From JBHHZM01 sp046758065 (lineage in GTDB: Bacteria; Pseudomonadota; Alphaproteobacteria; JAAXGF01), in NCBI GenBank assembly GCA_046758065.1, contig JBHHZM010000167.1, forward strand, positions 1-5,898: a stretch of 5,898 nucleotides of DNA, written 5' to 3'. The notes beneath the pieces are model-generated. The model did not search any database, had not been told where the DNA came from, and saw only the letters and a program-made list of their open reading frames with translations. The translations under genes and the position numbers were made by a program. The stretch's first letter is position 1; the number at the start of each line of letters is the position of its first letter. Positions 1 to 5,811 of this stretch are shown here, piece by piece.

Positions 1-158
1 GCATCGGTGCGTCCCGCGGCGACCGCTTCGGCGCATTCGCCCGAATAGGCCTTGAGCGCCGCTTCGAGCGCGGCCTGGATCGACGGGCCGTTCTCCTGGC
101 GCTGCCAGCCGACGAACCCCGAGCCGTCGTATTCGAGCGTGAGCCGGTAGCGCGGCAC
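1..158 (-). CDS. truA: tRNA pseudouridine(38-40) synthase TruA, N-terminal part (cut by window start)
   Basis: TruA converts uridines 38, 39 and 40 of the tRNA anticodon arm to pseudouridine in the cytoplasm. Only the first 52 codons and two bases of the next are present. The protein starts VPRYRLTLEYDGSGFVGWQR, which matches the usual TruA N-terminus (YDG..F.GWQ). It reaches the catalytic motif GRTDA at residues 49-53, whose Asp (residue 52 here) is the family nucleophile. The start is a GTG at 158, two bases after the fmt stop codon. It is supported by the family N-terminus and by coupling to fmt; a GAGG about 11 bases upstream is at best a weak ribosome-binding site. It is the third gene of the def-fmt-truA operon. 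The remaining roughly 200 residues lie outside the window, so intactness cannot be judged. Confidence 0.95.
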   Translation of the reverse strand, partial: MPRYRLTLEYDGSGFVGWQRQENGPSIQAALEAALKAYSGECAEAVAAGRTD

Positions 159-160
159 CG

Positions 161-1084
161 TCAGACGAGCCTCGCACCGACGGCCAGACGCGCGCCCCGC
201 AGGAAGGCGGCGCCGTCGGTCGGTGCCCTGCCGGCACGCTGAACGCGGAGCAGCCGGAGCGCGCCCGCGCCGCAGGCGACGGTGAAATCGTCGGCCAGCA
301 GCGTGCCCGGCGCGCCCTCGCCTGCCGCTACCTCGGTGGCGAGCGCTTTGACCGTCCGGTCGTCGAGCGCAAAGCGCGCGCCCGGCTGCGGGCTGAACGC
401 GCGCACCAAGCGGTCGAGCTCGACCGCCGGTCGGCGCCAGTCGAGACGGCCCTCGGCCTTGTCGAGCTTGGCGGCGTAGGTTACGCCCGTCGCCGGTTGC
501 GGCGTCGGCTCGACCGCGCCGGACGCGAAGCGCGCGAGGGCGACGACGACGAGACGGCCGCCGAGTTCGGCAAGCCTGTCGTGCAGGCTCCCGGCGGTGG
601 CGCCGGCGGGCACCGCGACGCGCTCTACCAGCAGGATCGGGCCGGTATCGACGCCTTCGTCCATGAGCATGATCGTCACCCCGGTCTCGGCATCGCCTGC
701 CTCGATGGTGCGCGGGATGGGCGCCGGCCCGCGCCAGCGCGGCAGAAGCGAGGGATGGACATTGATACAGCCGAGGCGGGGCGCGCCCAGCACCGCCGCC
801 GGCAGGATCAACCCGTAGGCCGCGACCACGGCGGCGTCGCAGCCCAGCGCGGCGAACGCAGCCTGCGCGTCGCCGTCGCGCAAGTTCGCCGGCGTGCGCA
901 CCGCAAGGCCGAGTTCCCCGGCCGCCTCGTGCACCGGGGTGCGGCGTGGTCTGTGACCGCGCCCGGCGGGTCGCGGCGGCTGGGTATAGACGCAGGCGAG
1001 ATCGTGGCCCGCGGCGGCGAGGGCGCGGAGCAGCGGCACGGCGAAGTCGGCCGTTCCCATGAACGCGAGGCGCAAACGGGGCAT
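161..1084 (-). CDS. fmt: Methionyl-tRNA formyltransferase
   Basis: Fmt transfers a formyl group from 10-formyltetrahydrofolate to Met-tRNA(fMet), making the initiator for translation. The 307-residue length is normal for the family. The N-terminal Rossmann-like catalytic domain (about 1-205) has the opening MGTADFAVP (9-17), the acceptor-stem loop TQPPRPAGRG (34-43, with Arg42), AYGLILP (89-95) and INVHPSLLPRWRG (107-119). The catalytic triad is Asn108, His110 and Asp146, the last within MDEGVDTG. The C-terminal tRNA-binding domain (about 206-307) starts near the VTYAAKL motif and ends in GARLV. The ATG at 1084 lies two bases after the def stop and has no Shine-Dalgarno sequence; a hairpin occupies that position, so translation is probably coupled to def. 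The motif HPSLLPRWRGPAPIPR is slightly unusual (HxSLLPRWRGAAPIQR is more common), and PGAR at 235-238 replaces the frequent PGAW. Neither change touches the triad. Pairing with def supports the assignment. Confidence 0.97.
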   Translation of the reverse strand: MPRLRLAFMGTADFAVPLLRALAAAGHDLACVYTQPPRPAGRGHRPRRTPVHEAAGELGLAVRTPANLRDGDAQAAFAALGCDAAVVAAYGLILPAAVLGAPRLGCINVHPSLLPRWRGPAPIPRTIEAGDAETGVTIMLMDEGVDTGPILLVERVAVPAGATAGSLHDRLAELGGRLVVVALARFASGAVEPTPQPATGVTYAAKLDKAEGRLDWRRPAVELDRLVRAFSPQPGARFALDDRTVKALATEVAAGEGAPGTLLADDFTVACGAGALRLLRVQRAGRAPTDGAAFLRGARLAVGARLV

Positions 1085-1086
1085 GC

Positions 1087-1611
1087 TCAGGCGCTTTTCA
1101 GCGCCTTGGTCCTTCGCGCCTTGGCCAGTTTGCGGAGAATGATGCTGCGCCGCACCGCCGAAAGGTGATCGACGAAGAGGATGCCGTCGAGATGATCCAT
1201 CTCGTGCTGTATGCAGGTCGCCAGGAGAGTTTCGACCGCGATTTCCCGCGGCGCGCCGTTGTCGTCGAGATAGCGCACCCTGATCGCCGCCGCGCGCTCG
1301 ACCTCGGCGTACTGCTCGGGCAGCGACAGGCAGCCTTCCTCGTAGTTCACCGTCTCGCTACCGGTCCAGACGATCTCGGGATTGACCAAACGGAGCGGCG
1401 CGCGCGTCTTGCCCTCGGACGTGACGTCGACGACGATGACGCGCTTGGGCACGCCGACCTGAATCGCCGAAAGTCCGATGCCGGGCGCCGCGTACATCGT
1501 CTCGAGCATGTCGTCCATCAGCTTGCGCAGCTCGGAATCGACCTGCTCGACCGGTGCCGAGACGATCTTGAGGCGCGGATCCGGCGCGGTAATGATGGAC
1601 AGGATCGCCAT
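1087..1611 (-). CDS. def: Peptide deformylase
   Basis: Def is a metal-dependent (usually Fe2+) hydrolase that removes the formyl group from the N-terminal methionine of nascent proteins at the ribosome exit. All three family motifs are present in 174 residues: GIGLSAIQ (44-51), EGCLS (92-96, metal ligand Cys94) and HEMDH (136-140, ligands His136 and His140, catalytic Glu137). The opening MAILSIITAPDPRL is typical. Motif 1 has Ser where GxGLAAxQ is most common, a conservative change. The C-terminus is basic (ILRKLAKARRTKALKSA). The ATG at 1611 is preceded directly by an in-frame TAG, so the protein cannot begin further upstream. No clear Shine-Dalgarno sequence precedes it. It is the first gene of def-fmt-truA and is probably driven by the promoter candidate at 1652-1680. 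Placing the formyl remover beside the formyl adder is a widespread arrangement. Confidence 0.98.
   Translation of the reverse strand: MAILSIITAPDPRLKIVSAPVEQVDSELRKLMDDMLETMYAAPGIGLSAIQVGVPKRVIVVDVTSEGKTRAPLRLVNPEIVWTGSETVNYEEGCLSLPEQYAEVERAAAIRVRYLDDNGAPREIAVETLLATCIQHEMDHLDGILFVDHLSAVRRSIILRKLAKARRTKALKSA
1089..1106 (-). promoter_or_regulatory. GNRA-capped hairpin at the def stop/fmt start junction
   Basis: Read on the minus strand, AGGCGCT-GAAA-AGCGCCT forms a perfect 7-bp stem with a GAAA (GNRA) tetraloop. It covers the last def codons and the T of the def stop, and ends 4 bases before the fmt ATG. It therefore sits where an fmt Shine-Dalgarno sequence would be, and none is visible. There is no following U-tract, so it is not an intrinsic terminator. 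My inference is that fmt is translated mainly by ribosomes that have just finished def and opened the stem. The hairpin is seen directly in the sequence; its function is not shown. Confidence 0.5.
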
Positions 1612-1651
1612 CTATTCGAACCGTGGGCCATTCCCGAATTACAACGGCCGT

Positions 1652-1680
1652 AACGTATTGTCGGCGCCGCCGAGCGTCAA
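1652..1680 (-). promoter_or_regulatory. Candidate sigma-70-type promoter for def-fmt-truA
   Basis: On the minus strand, TTGACG (1680-1675) is followed by exactly 17 bases and then TACGTT (1657-1652). The -35 box matches TTGACA at five of six positions; the -10 box matches TATAAT at three of six, including the important first TA and last T. The -35 is preceded by C, giving CTTGAC, a form common in alphaproteobacterial housekeeping promoters. Transcription would start near 1645, leaving a leader of about 34 bases before the def ATG. The site lies in the 128-base divergent gap between def and rmuC. I see no equally good promoter reading towards rmuC; only a GCTAGC at 1731-1736 resembles a -10 box, and it lacks a -35 partner. 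Confidence 0.5.
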
Positions 1681-1739
1681 GGCGAAGACCCGGGCGAAAC
1701 TCGCCATCCGTGCAACCGCCATCGCGCCGTGCTAGCCTC

Positions 1740-3071
1740 GTGGCCGTGGAGCAGACGACGCTGATTCTTTTCGCCCCGCTCGCCGTTCTCGGCGGCCTCG
1801 CCATCGTCCTGACGATCGCTCTGCTGCGCAGCATGCGGGCCCGCGCCGAGGCCGAGAATGAAGCCGCGCTCGCACACCAGCAGGCCGAGACCGCGCAAGC
1901 CCAGATGGCGGACTGGGAAAAGACCAAGGCCCAGACCATCGAGGCGGCGAAGGCTGCCGCGCTCTCCTCGACGCGCGAGCTGTCGTCCAAGCTGCTCGAC
2001 GACCACAAGCGCGAAAGCGAATCGGCGAACAAGGCCGCGGAGGAGCGGGTCAGAAAGACCACCGAGGACCTGCAGAAGCACTTCGGCAAGGTGGTCGAGT
2101 CGGTCGCTTCACTCAACGACCAGGTGGGCGAAAGCCGGAAAATGGTCGATACCGTCTGGCGCGCCCTGTCGAGCCCGGGGGGGGCCGGCCACTTCGCCGA
2201 GATCGGCCTCGAAAACACGCTGAAGTCCTTCGGACTTCAGGCGGGGCGCGACTTCATCATGCAATACACGGTCGCGGACCAGGCCGAGGGCAGGCGCCTG
2301 CGTCCCGACGCCGTGGTCTTCCTGCCGGGAGACACCTACCTCGTGGTCGACAGCAAGGCGTCGAAATATCTCCTGGAGATCGCCGAAGCCGAGGGCGCGG
2401 CGTCGGAGGAAGCGGCCTACGCCAACCTCGCCGGCACCATGAACCAGCACCTGCGGGCGCTCGCGGCCAAGGACTACAAGAGCGCCGTCCTGGAGAGCGC
2501 GCGCCAGACCGGGCGCGGGGGCGCCATCCGCAGGCTGCTCAACGTCATGTACCTGCCCAACGAGGGCGCGGTCGAGAAGATCAGCAGGGCCGACCCGGAC
2601 TTTCAGGGCAAGGCGGTGAAGTCCGAGATCATCGTCACGGGTCCCACCGGGCTCGCTTCGCTGATCGCATTCGCCAGCATCGAGATCGACCTCGGGCGTC
2701 AGGCGGAGAACCAGGAGCGGATCGTCGACGCCACCCAGTCGCTGCTCGACAGCATGATCGTCGTGCTCGGTCACGCCGAAGGCATCGGCAAGGGTATCCG
2801 GACCGCTGCCGACCGTTTTGCCAAGTTCACGAAATCGGTGAACCGCCGCATGTTGCCGCGGGCGCGGACTCTCGCCGGTCTGGGCGTCCGACCGGCGGGC
2901 AGCAAGGCCCTGCCCAAAAGCCTCCCGGCCTACGAAGTCGTCGAATTCGACGCCAGCGACACGATCGAGGCCGAGGCCGAACGCATCGAGGACGCCGGAC
3001 CCGACGGCGACGACGCCGCGAGGGAGCTTCCCGCGCCACGCAGCGCCGACCCGCCCCCGACCGGCGACTGA
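1740..3071 (+). CDS. rmuC: RmuC family protein (DNA recombination-limiting, PD-(D/E)XK-like)
   Basis: E. coli RmuC limits recombination-associated inversion at short inverted repeats and is predicted to carry a nuclease-like fold; its exact reaction is not established. From the GTG at 1740 the product has 443 residues: one N-terminal membrane helix (about 8-29), a long Ala/Glu/Lys-rich coiled coil (about 30-130), the RmuC core (about 135-375) and a Pro/Asp/Glu-rich tail (about 400-443). Core signatures are GLENTLKSFGL from 156, LRPDAVVFLP (187-196) and VVDSK (202-206), an E...D...DxK arrangement with Glu158, Asp190, Asp204 and Lys206, followed by MYLPNEGAVE and VTGPTGLASL. The usual GxWGE before the core reads AGHFAE. 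The start is uncertain: in-frame GTGs exist at 1623, 1710, 1740 and 1746 and none has a clear ribosome-binding site. The stretch before 1740 is Arg-rich and overlaps the def promoter candidate, so I prefer 1740 or 1746. It is the only plus-strand gene, converging on recR. Confidence 0.9.
   Translation: MAVEQTTLILFAPLAVLGGLAIVLTIALLRSMRARAEAENEAALAHQQAETAQAQMADWEKTKAQTIEAAKAAALSSTRELSSKLLDDHKRESESANKAAEERVRKTTEDLQKHFGKVVESVASLNDQVGESRKMVDTVWRALSSPGGAGHFAEIGLENTLKSFGLQAGRDFIMQYTVADQAEGRRLRPDAVVFLPGDTYLVVDSKASKYLLEIAEAEGAASEEAAYANLAGTMNQHLRALAAKDYKSAVLESARQTGRGGAIRRLLNVMYLPNEGAVEKISRADPDFQGKAVKSEIIVTGPTGLASLIAFASIEIDLGRQAENQERIVDATQSLLDSMIVVLGHAEGIGKGIRTAADRFAKFTKSVNRRMLPRARTLAGLGVRPAGSKALPKSLPAYEVVEFDASDTIEAEAERIEDAGPDGDDAARELPAPRSADPPPTGD
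2177..2184 (+). repeat. Eight-G homopolymer inside rmuC
   Basis: A run of eight G bases encodes part of SPGGAG, just before the conserved RmuC core. The reading frame stays open and the protein looks like RmuC on both sides, so the gene is in frame as given. Such tracts can change length by slippage, and they are also frequent sites of sequencing error. Confidence 0.7.
2220..2240. repeat. Perfect 9-bp inverted repeat with 3-base loop, inside rmuC
   Basis: The arms CTGAAGTCC (2220-2228) and GGACTTCAG (2232-2240) are exact reverse complements separated by TTC. The sequence encodes LKSFGLQ, part of the conserved RmuC core, so protein constraint explains at least part of it. On the plus strand no T-run follows. 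On the minus strand it is followed by CGTGTTTTC, which is too weak to call an antisense terminator. Confidence 0.6.
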
Positions 3072-3077
3072 TCCGGT

Positions 3078-3671
3078 TCAGAACTTCCGGCGCGCCTTGA
3101 GCGCCGCCGACAGCGTGCCGTCGTCGAGGTATTCGAGCTCGCCGCCCATCGGCACGCCCTGGGCGAGGCGCGAGACGGCGACCCCGGCGTCGGCGAGACG
3201 GTCGCCGATGTAGTGCGCCGTGGTCTGGCCGTCGACCGTGGCGCTGGTGGCGAGGATGACCTCGCGCACTTCGGGCGCGCCGGCACGCGCGACGAGGCGC
3301 GGGATGTTGAGATCCTCGGGTCCGATTCCGTCGAGCGCGGACAGCGTGCCGCCGAGCACGTGATAACGGCCGCGGAAGATGGCGGCGCGTTCGAACGCCC
3401 ACAGATCGGCGACCTCTTCGACGACGCATATCAGCGAGGGATCGCGCCGTCCGTCGGTGCAAATGGCGCAGGGATCGGCAATGTCGAGATTGCCGCAGGT
3501 CGAACAGCTCCGCACCCGTTCGCTCGCTTGCCGCAGCGCCGCGATCAGGGGATCGAGCAGCGCTTCGCGCCGCTTGAGCAGATGCAGCGCGACGCGGCGC
3601 GCCGAGCGCGGTCCGAGGCCGGGAAGCCGCGCGAGACGCTGGATCAGGTGCTCGATTTCGGAAGCGCTCAT
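3078..3671 (-). CDS. recR: Recombination mediator protein RecR
   Basis: RecR forms a ring-like clamp on DNA and, with RecO (and RecF), loads RecA onto SSB-coated single strands at gaps and stalled forks. The 197-residue length is normal. Domains in order are a helix-hairpin-helix region with LPGLGPRSARRVALHLL (16-32), a four-cysteine zinc finger (Cys56, Cys59, Cys68, Cys71, in CSTCGNLDIADPCAIC), and a Toprim domain (about 79-175) with ICVVEEVADLWAFE, GRYHVLGGTLSALDGIGP and EVILATSATVDGQTTAHYI. The C-terminus (LAQGVPMGGELEYLDDGTL) is the typical RecR ending. The ATG at 1-based position 3671 gives the expected N-terminus (IEHLIQRLARLPGLG) but has no strong ribosome-binding site in the 35 bases after ybaB. 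It is the last gene of dnaX-ybaB-recR, and its stop lies 6 bases from the convergent rmuC stop. Confidence 0.98.
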   Translation of the reverse strand: MSASEIEHLIQRLARLPGLGPRSARRVALHLLKRREALLDPLIAALRQASERVRSCSTCGNLDIADPCAICTDGRRDPSLICVVEEVADLWAFERAAIFRGRYHVLGGTLSALDGIGPEDLNIPRLVARAGAPEVREVILATSATVDGQTTAHYIGDRLADAGVAVSRLAQGVPMGGELEYLDDGTLSAALKARRKF

Positions 3672-3706
3672 GGCTCAGGCCCGGCGCGCTACGGCCGACG
3701 GGTTCC

Positions 3707-4030
3707 TCAGAACGGCAGTTGCATGCCGGGAGGGAGCTGCAGGCCGCCGGTGAGCTTGCGCATTTCCTCGGCGACGTGGGCTTCGACCTTGGACTTGGCG
3801 TCGTTGCAGGCGGCGATGATAAGGTCCTCGAGCACTTCGAGATCTTCCGGATCGGCGAGCGAGGGGTCAATCTTGAGGCGGCGCAACTCACCCTTGCCGT
3901 TGAGCGTGGCGGTGACGAGCCCGCCGCCGGCAGCGCCGTCAATCTCGATCTCCGCCAGCTTGCTCTGCATCTCGGCCATCTTGGCCTGCATTTCCTGCGC
4001 CTGCTTCATCATGCGGCCGATGTTTTTCAT
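3707..4030 (-). CDS. ybaB: YbaB/EbfC family nucleoid-associated DNA-binding protein
   Basis: YbaB/EbfC proteins are small dimeric DNA-binding proteins associated with the nucleoid; in some bacteria they also affect gene expression. The 107 residues match the family in length and pattern. An N-terminal Met/Gln/Lys-rich helix (MKNIGRMMKQAQEMQAKMAEMQSKLAEIEI, quoted here only by its ends, residues 1-30) is followed by a beta segment with GGGLVTATLNGKGELRRLKI (36-55). Next comes PSLADPEDLEVLEDLIIAACNDA and a final helix ending in a Gly/Pro/Leu-rich tail. The ATG at 4030 overlaps the dnaX stop as ATGA and has an AAAGGG site 7 bases upstream within dnaX. The position between dnaX and recR is one of the most conserved bacterial gene neighbourhoods, and the overlap implies translational coupling to dnaX. 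Confidence 0.96.
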   Translation of the reverse strand: MKNIGRMMKQAQEMQAKMAEMQSKLAEIEIDGAAGGGLVTATLNGKGELRRLKIDPSLADPEDLEVLEDLIIAACNDAKSKVEAHVAEEMRKLTGGLQLPPGMQLPF

Positions 4031-5772
4031 GAAGGATCCCTTTCATCCTTGAGATCGGCGAGCGGCGCGCCCGCGTCGTCACGTTCCCGCACCTCGGTCA
4101 CCTCGGCTTCGGGAAAGGTCTCGAGCACCGCCTTGACCAGCGGGTGCTCCTTGGCCTCGGCGATGCGTCGGGCGCGCGCGGCGTCATGTCGTTCGGCGAG
4201 CGTGGGCTCGCCGGCTGCGCCGGACACCGCCACGATCCAGCGCCGTCCCGTCCACCGGCCGAGCTTTTCGCCGAGCTCGTTGGCCAGCCTGTCGGGCGCG
4301 TCGGGGCCCGGCCGGAACTCGATACGACCCGGTTCGAAGCGCACCACATGCACGTGGTTTCGGAGGTTGGCGACCAGCACCATCTCGCGTTTCTCCTCGG
4401 CAAGCGCGACGACTTCGGCAAAATTCGCAGGGTCGGGCGGCGCTTCCATCCGGCGGGCGGCGGCGTGTGTCTCGGGCGCGAGTGCGGCCTGCGGCGCCGT
4501 CTCGCCGCCCTCGCCGGACCCGGCAAGGCGCATTCCCTTCGCATCGCCGCCGCCGGGCGTCGGCGACGCCGACGGCTCGGTCTGCGCGGCGGCGTCCGCC
4601 CCCTTCCCGCGACCGAGCGCCCTGACGGCTTCGGCCGGCGGCGGAAGGTCGGTGACGAAGGCGAGGCGCACCAGCACCATCTCGGCCGCCACCAGCGGGT
4701 TGGGAGCGAGGCGCGCTTCCTCGACGCCCTTCAACAACATCTGCCAGGTCCGCGCCAGCACCGGCATCGAGAGCCGCCCGGCGAGTTCGCCGCCGCGGCG
4801 TCGTTCGGCCTCGGGGACGGTTGCGGCCCGCGCGGCCTCGGGAACCAGCTTGAGGCGGGTGATCCAGTGGGTGAGATCGAGCAGGTCCTGAAGCACCACC
4901 AGCGGATCGACGCCCGCCGCGTACTGCCGGGCGAGTTCGTCGAGCGCCGCCTTGATTTCGCCCGCCATCACCGCTTCGAACAGGTCGAACACCTGAACCC
5001 GGTCGGCGAGTCCGAGCATGTCGCGCACCCGCGCTTCGTCGATCTCGCCGCCGCAATGCGATATCGCCTGGTCGAGGATCGAAAGCGCGTCGCGCACCGA
5101 GCCGTCGGCCGCCCGGGCGATCAGCGCGAGCGCGCCGTCCTCGGCCTTCGCGCCCTCCTTGTCGAGGACGGTTGCGAGATGGGCGAGCAGCGCCTCGCCG
5201 TCGAGCCGGCGCAGGTCGAAACGCTGGCAGCGCGACACTACGGTCACCGGCACGCGCCGCGTCTCGGTCGTGGCGAAGACGAACACGACATGGGGCGGCG
5301 GTTCCTCGAGCGTCTTCAACAGGGCGTTGAAGGCCTGCTTCGAAAGCATGTGGATTTCGTCGATGATGTAGATCTTGTAGCGCGCCGAGACCGGGCGGTA
5401 ACGTACCCCGTCGATCAGTTCGCGAATGTCATCGACGCCGGTGCGGCTCGCCGCGTCCATCTCGATCACGTCGACGTGGCGGTCCTCGGTGATCGCCCGG
5501 CAATGCTCGCAGACGCCGCAGGGCTCGATCGTCGGGCCGCCGGCACCGTCCGCGCCGACGCAGTTGAGCGCCCGGGCCAGGATGCGGGCGGTGGTGGTCT
5601 TGCCGACACCGCGCACGCCGGTAAGCAGATACGCCTGGGCCAGGCGCCCGCCCGCGATGGCGTTGGTCAGCGTGCGCACCATCGCGTCTTGGCCGATCAG
5701 TTCGGCGAAGACGGTGGGGCGGTACTTGCGGGCGAGAACCTGATAGGGACGGTCGGTCGATTCGGCGTTCAT
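4027..5772 (-). CDS. dnaX: DNA polymerase III subunit gamma/tau
   Basis: DnaX is the ATPase motor of the clamp loader, which opens the beta clamp onto primed DNA; its tau C-terminus links the loader to polymerase and helicase. The 581-residue protein has YQVLARKYRPTVFAELIGQ (10-28), Walker A GVRGVGKTT (52-60, Lys58), and a zinc module with Cys71, Cys85, Cys88 and Cys91. Walker B is YIIDEIHML (135-143), sensor 1 is FATTE (166-170), the SRC arginine finger is at 180-182, and sensor 2 is GSVRDALS (224-231). A collar region (about 245-375) is followed by a Pro/Ala/Gly-rich linker (about 376-445) and a tau-type C-terminal region ending near HPLVKAVLETFPEAEV. No in-frame start lies upstream within the window; a GAGGG 13 bases before the ATG is a poor ribosome-binding site. 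I see no A-AAA-AAG-type slippery heptamer, so a frameshifted gamma form is not evident. It leads dnaX-ybaB-recR, just after ffs. Confidence 0.98.
   Translation of the reverse strand: MNAESTDRPYQVLARKYRPTVFAELIGQDAMVRTLTNAIAGGRLAQAYLLTGVRGVGKTTTARILARALNCVGADGAGGPTIEPCGVCEHCRAITEDRHVDVIEMDAASRTGVDDIRELIDGVRYRPVSARYKIYIIDEIHMLSKQAFNALLKTLEEPPPHVVFVFATTETRRVPVTVVSRCQRFDLRRLDGEALLAHLATVLDKEGAKAEDGALALIARAADGSVRDALSILDQAISHCGGEIDEARVRDMLGLADRVQVFDLFEAVMAGEIKAALDELARQYAAGVDPLVVLQDLLDLTHWITRLKLVPEAARAATVPEAERRRGGELAGRLSMPVLARTWQMLLKGVEEARLAPNPLVAAEMVLVRLAFVTDLPPPAEAVRALGRGKGADAAAQTEPSASPTPGGGDAKGMRLAGSGEGGETAPQAALAPETHAAARRMEAPPDPANFAEVVALAEEKREMVLVANLRNHVHVVRFEPGRIEFRPGPDAPDRLANELGEKLGRWTGRRWIVAVSGAAGEPTLAERHDAARARRIAEAKEHPLVKAVLETFPEAEVTEVRERDDAGAPLADLKDERDPS
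4038..4043 (-). promoter_or_regulatory. Shine-Dalgarno sequence of ybaB
   Basis: AAAGGG on the minus strand lies 7 bases before the ybaB ATG, inside the last codons of dnaX. It is the clearest ribosome-binding site in the window and fixes the ybaB start at 4030, the ATG that overlaps the dnaX TGA. Confidence 0.65.
4558..4574. repeat. 17-base odd palindrome in the dnaX linker
   Basis: CGTCGGCG and CGCCGACG flank a single central base. It encodes part of the low-complexity SASPTP segment of the DnaX linker, where GC-rich repetitive codons make such symmetry likely by chance. As RNA it could form a short GC hairpin with a larger loop. No slippery sequence lies next to it, so I do not call it a frameshift signal. 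Confidence 0.4.
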
Positions 5773-5811
5773 TCGGCGCGTGCCGCCCTCGCGCGGGTGG
5801 TCTTCGTTGTG

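Noticed and set aside
497..1168. A 223-codon plus-strand open frame opposite fmt
   Set aside because: It is the antisense shadow of Fmt; its low-complexity, Arg-rich sequence shows no domain.
1623..1739. Extension of rmuC upstream to the GTG at 1623
   Set aside because: The added residues are Arg/Ser/Pro-rich and unlike an RmuC N-terminus, they precede the membrane helix, and they overlap the def promoter candidate. They have no ribosome-binding site.
1358..2218. A 286-codon minus-strand open frame covering the start of def, the divergent gap and the rmuC coiled coil
   Set aside because: It overlaps two well-supported genes in the wrong frame, is Arg/Ser/Ala-rich and matches no family I recognise.
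1460..2870. Scattered GANTC sites (CcrM methylation motif of Alphaproteobacteria)
   Set aside because: A handful of sites occur but they are not clustered at a promoter or origin, so they carry no specific message here.
3069..3093. Possible terminator hairpin around GGTTCAGAACTTCC at the rmuC/recR junction
   Set aside because: The symmetric part (GTTC-A-GAAC) has a one-base loop and no T-run on either strand, so it cannot act as an intrinsic terminator.
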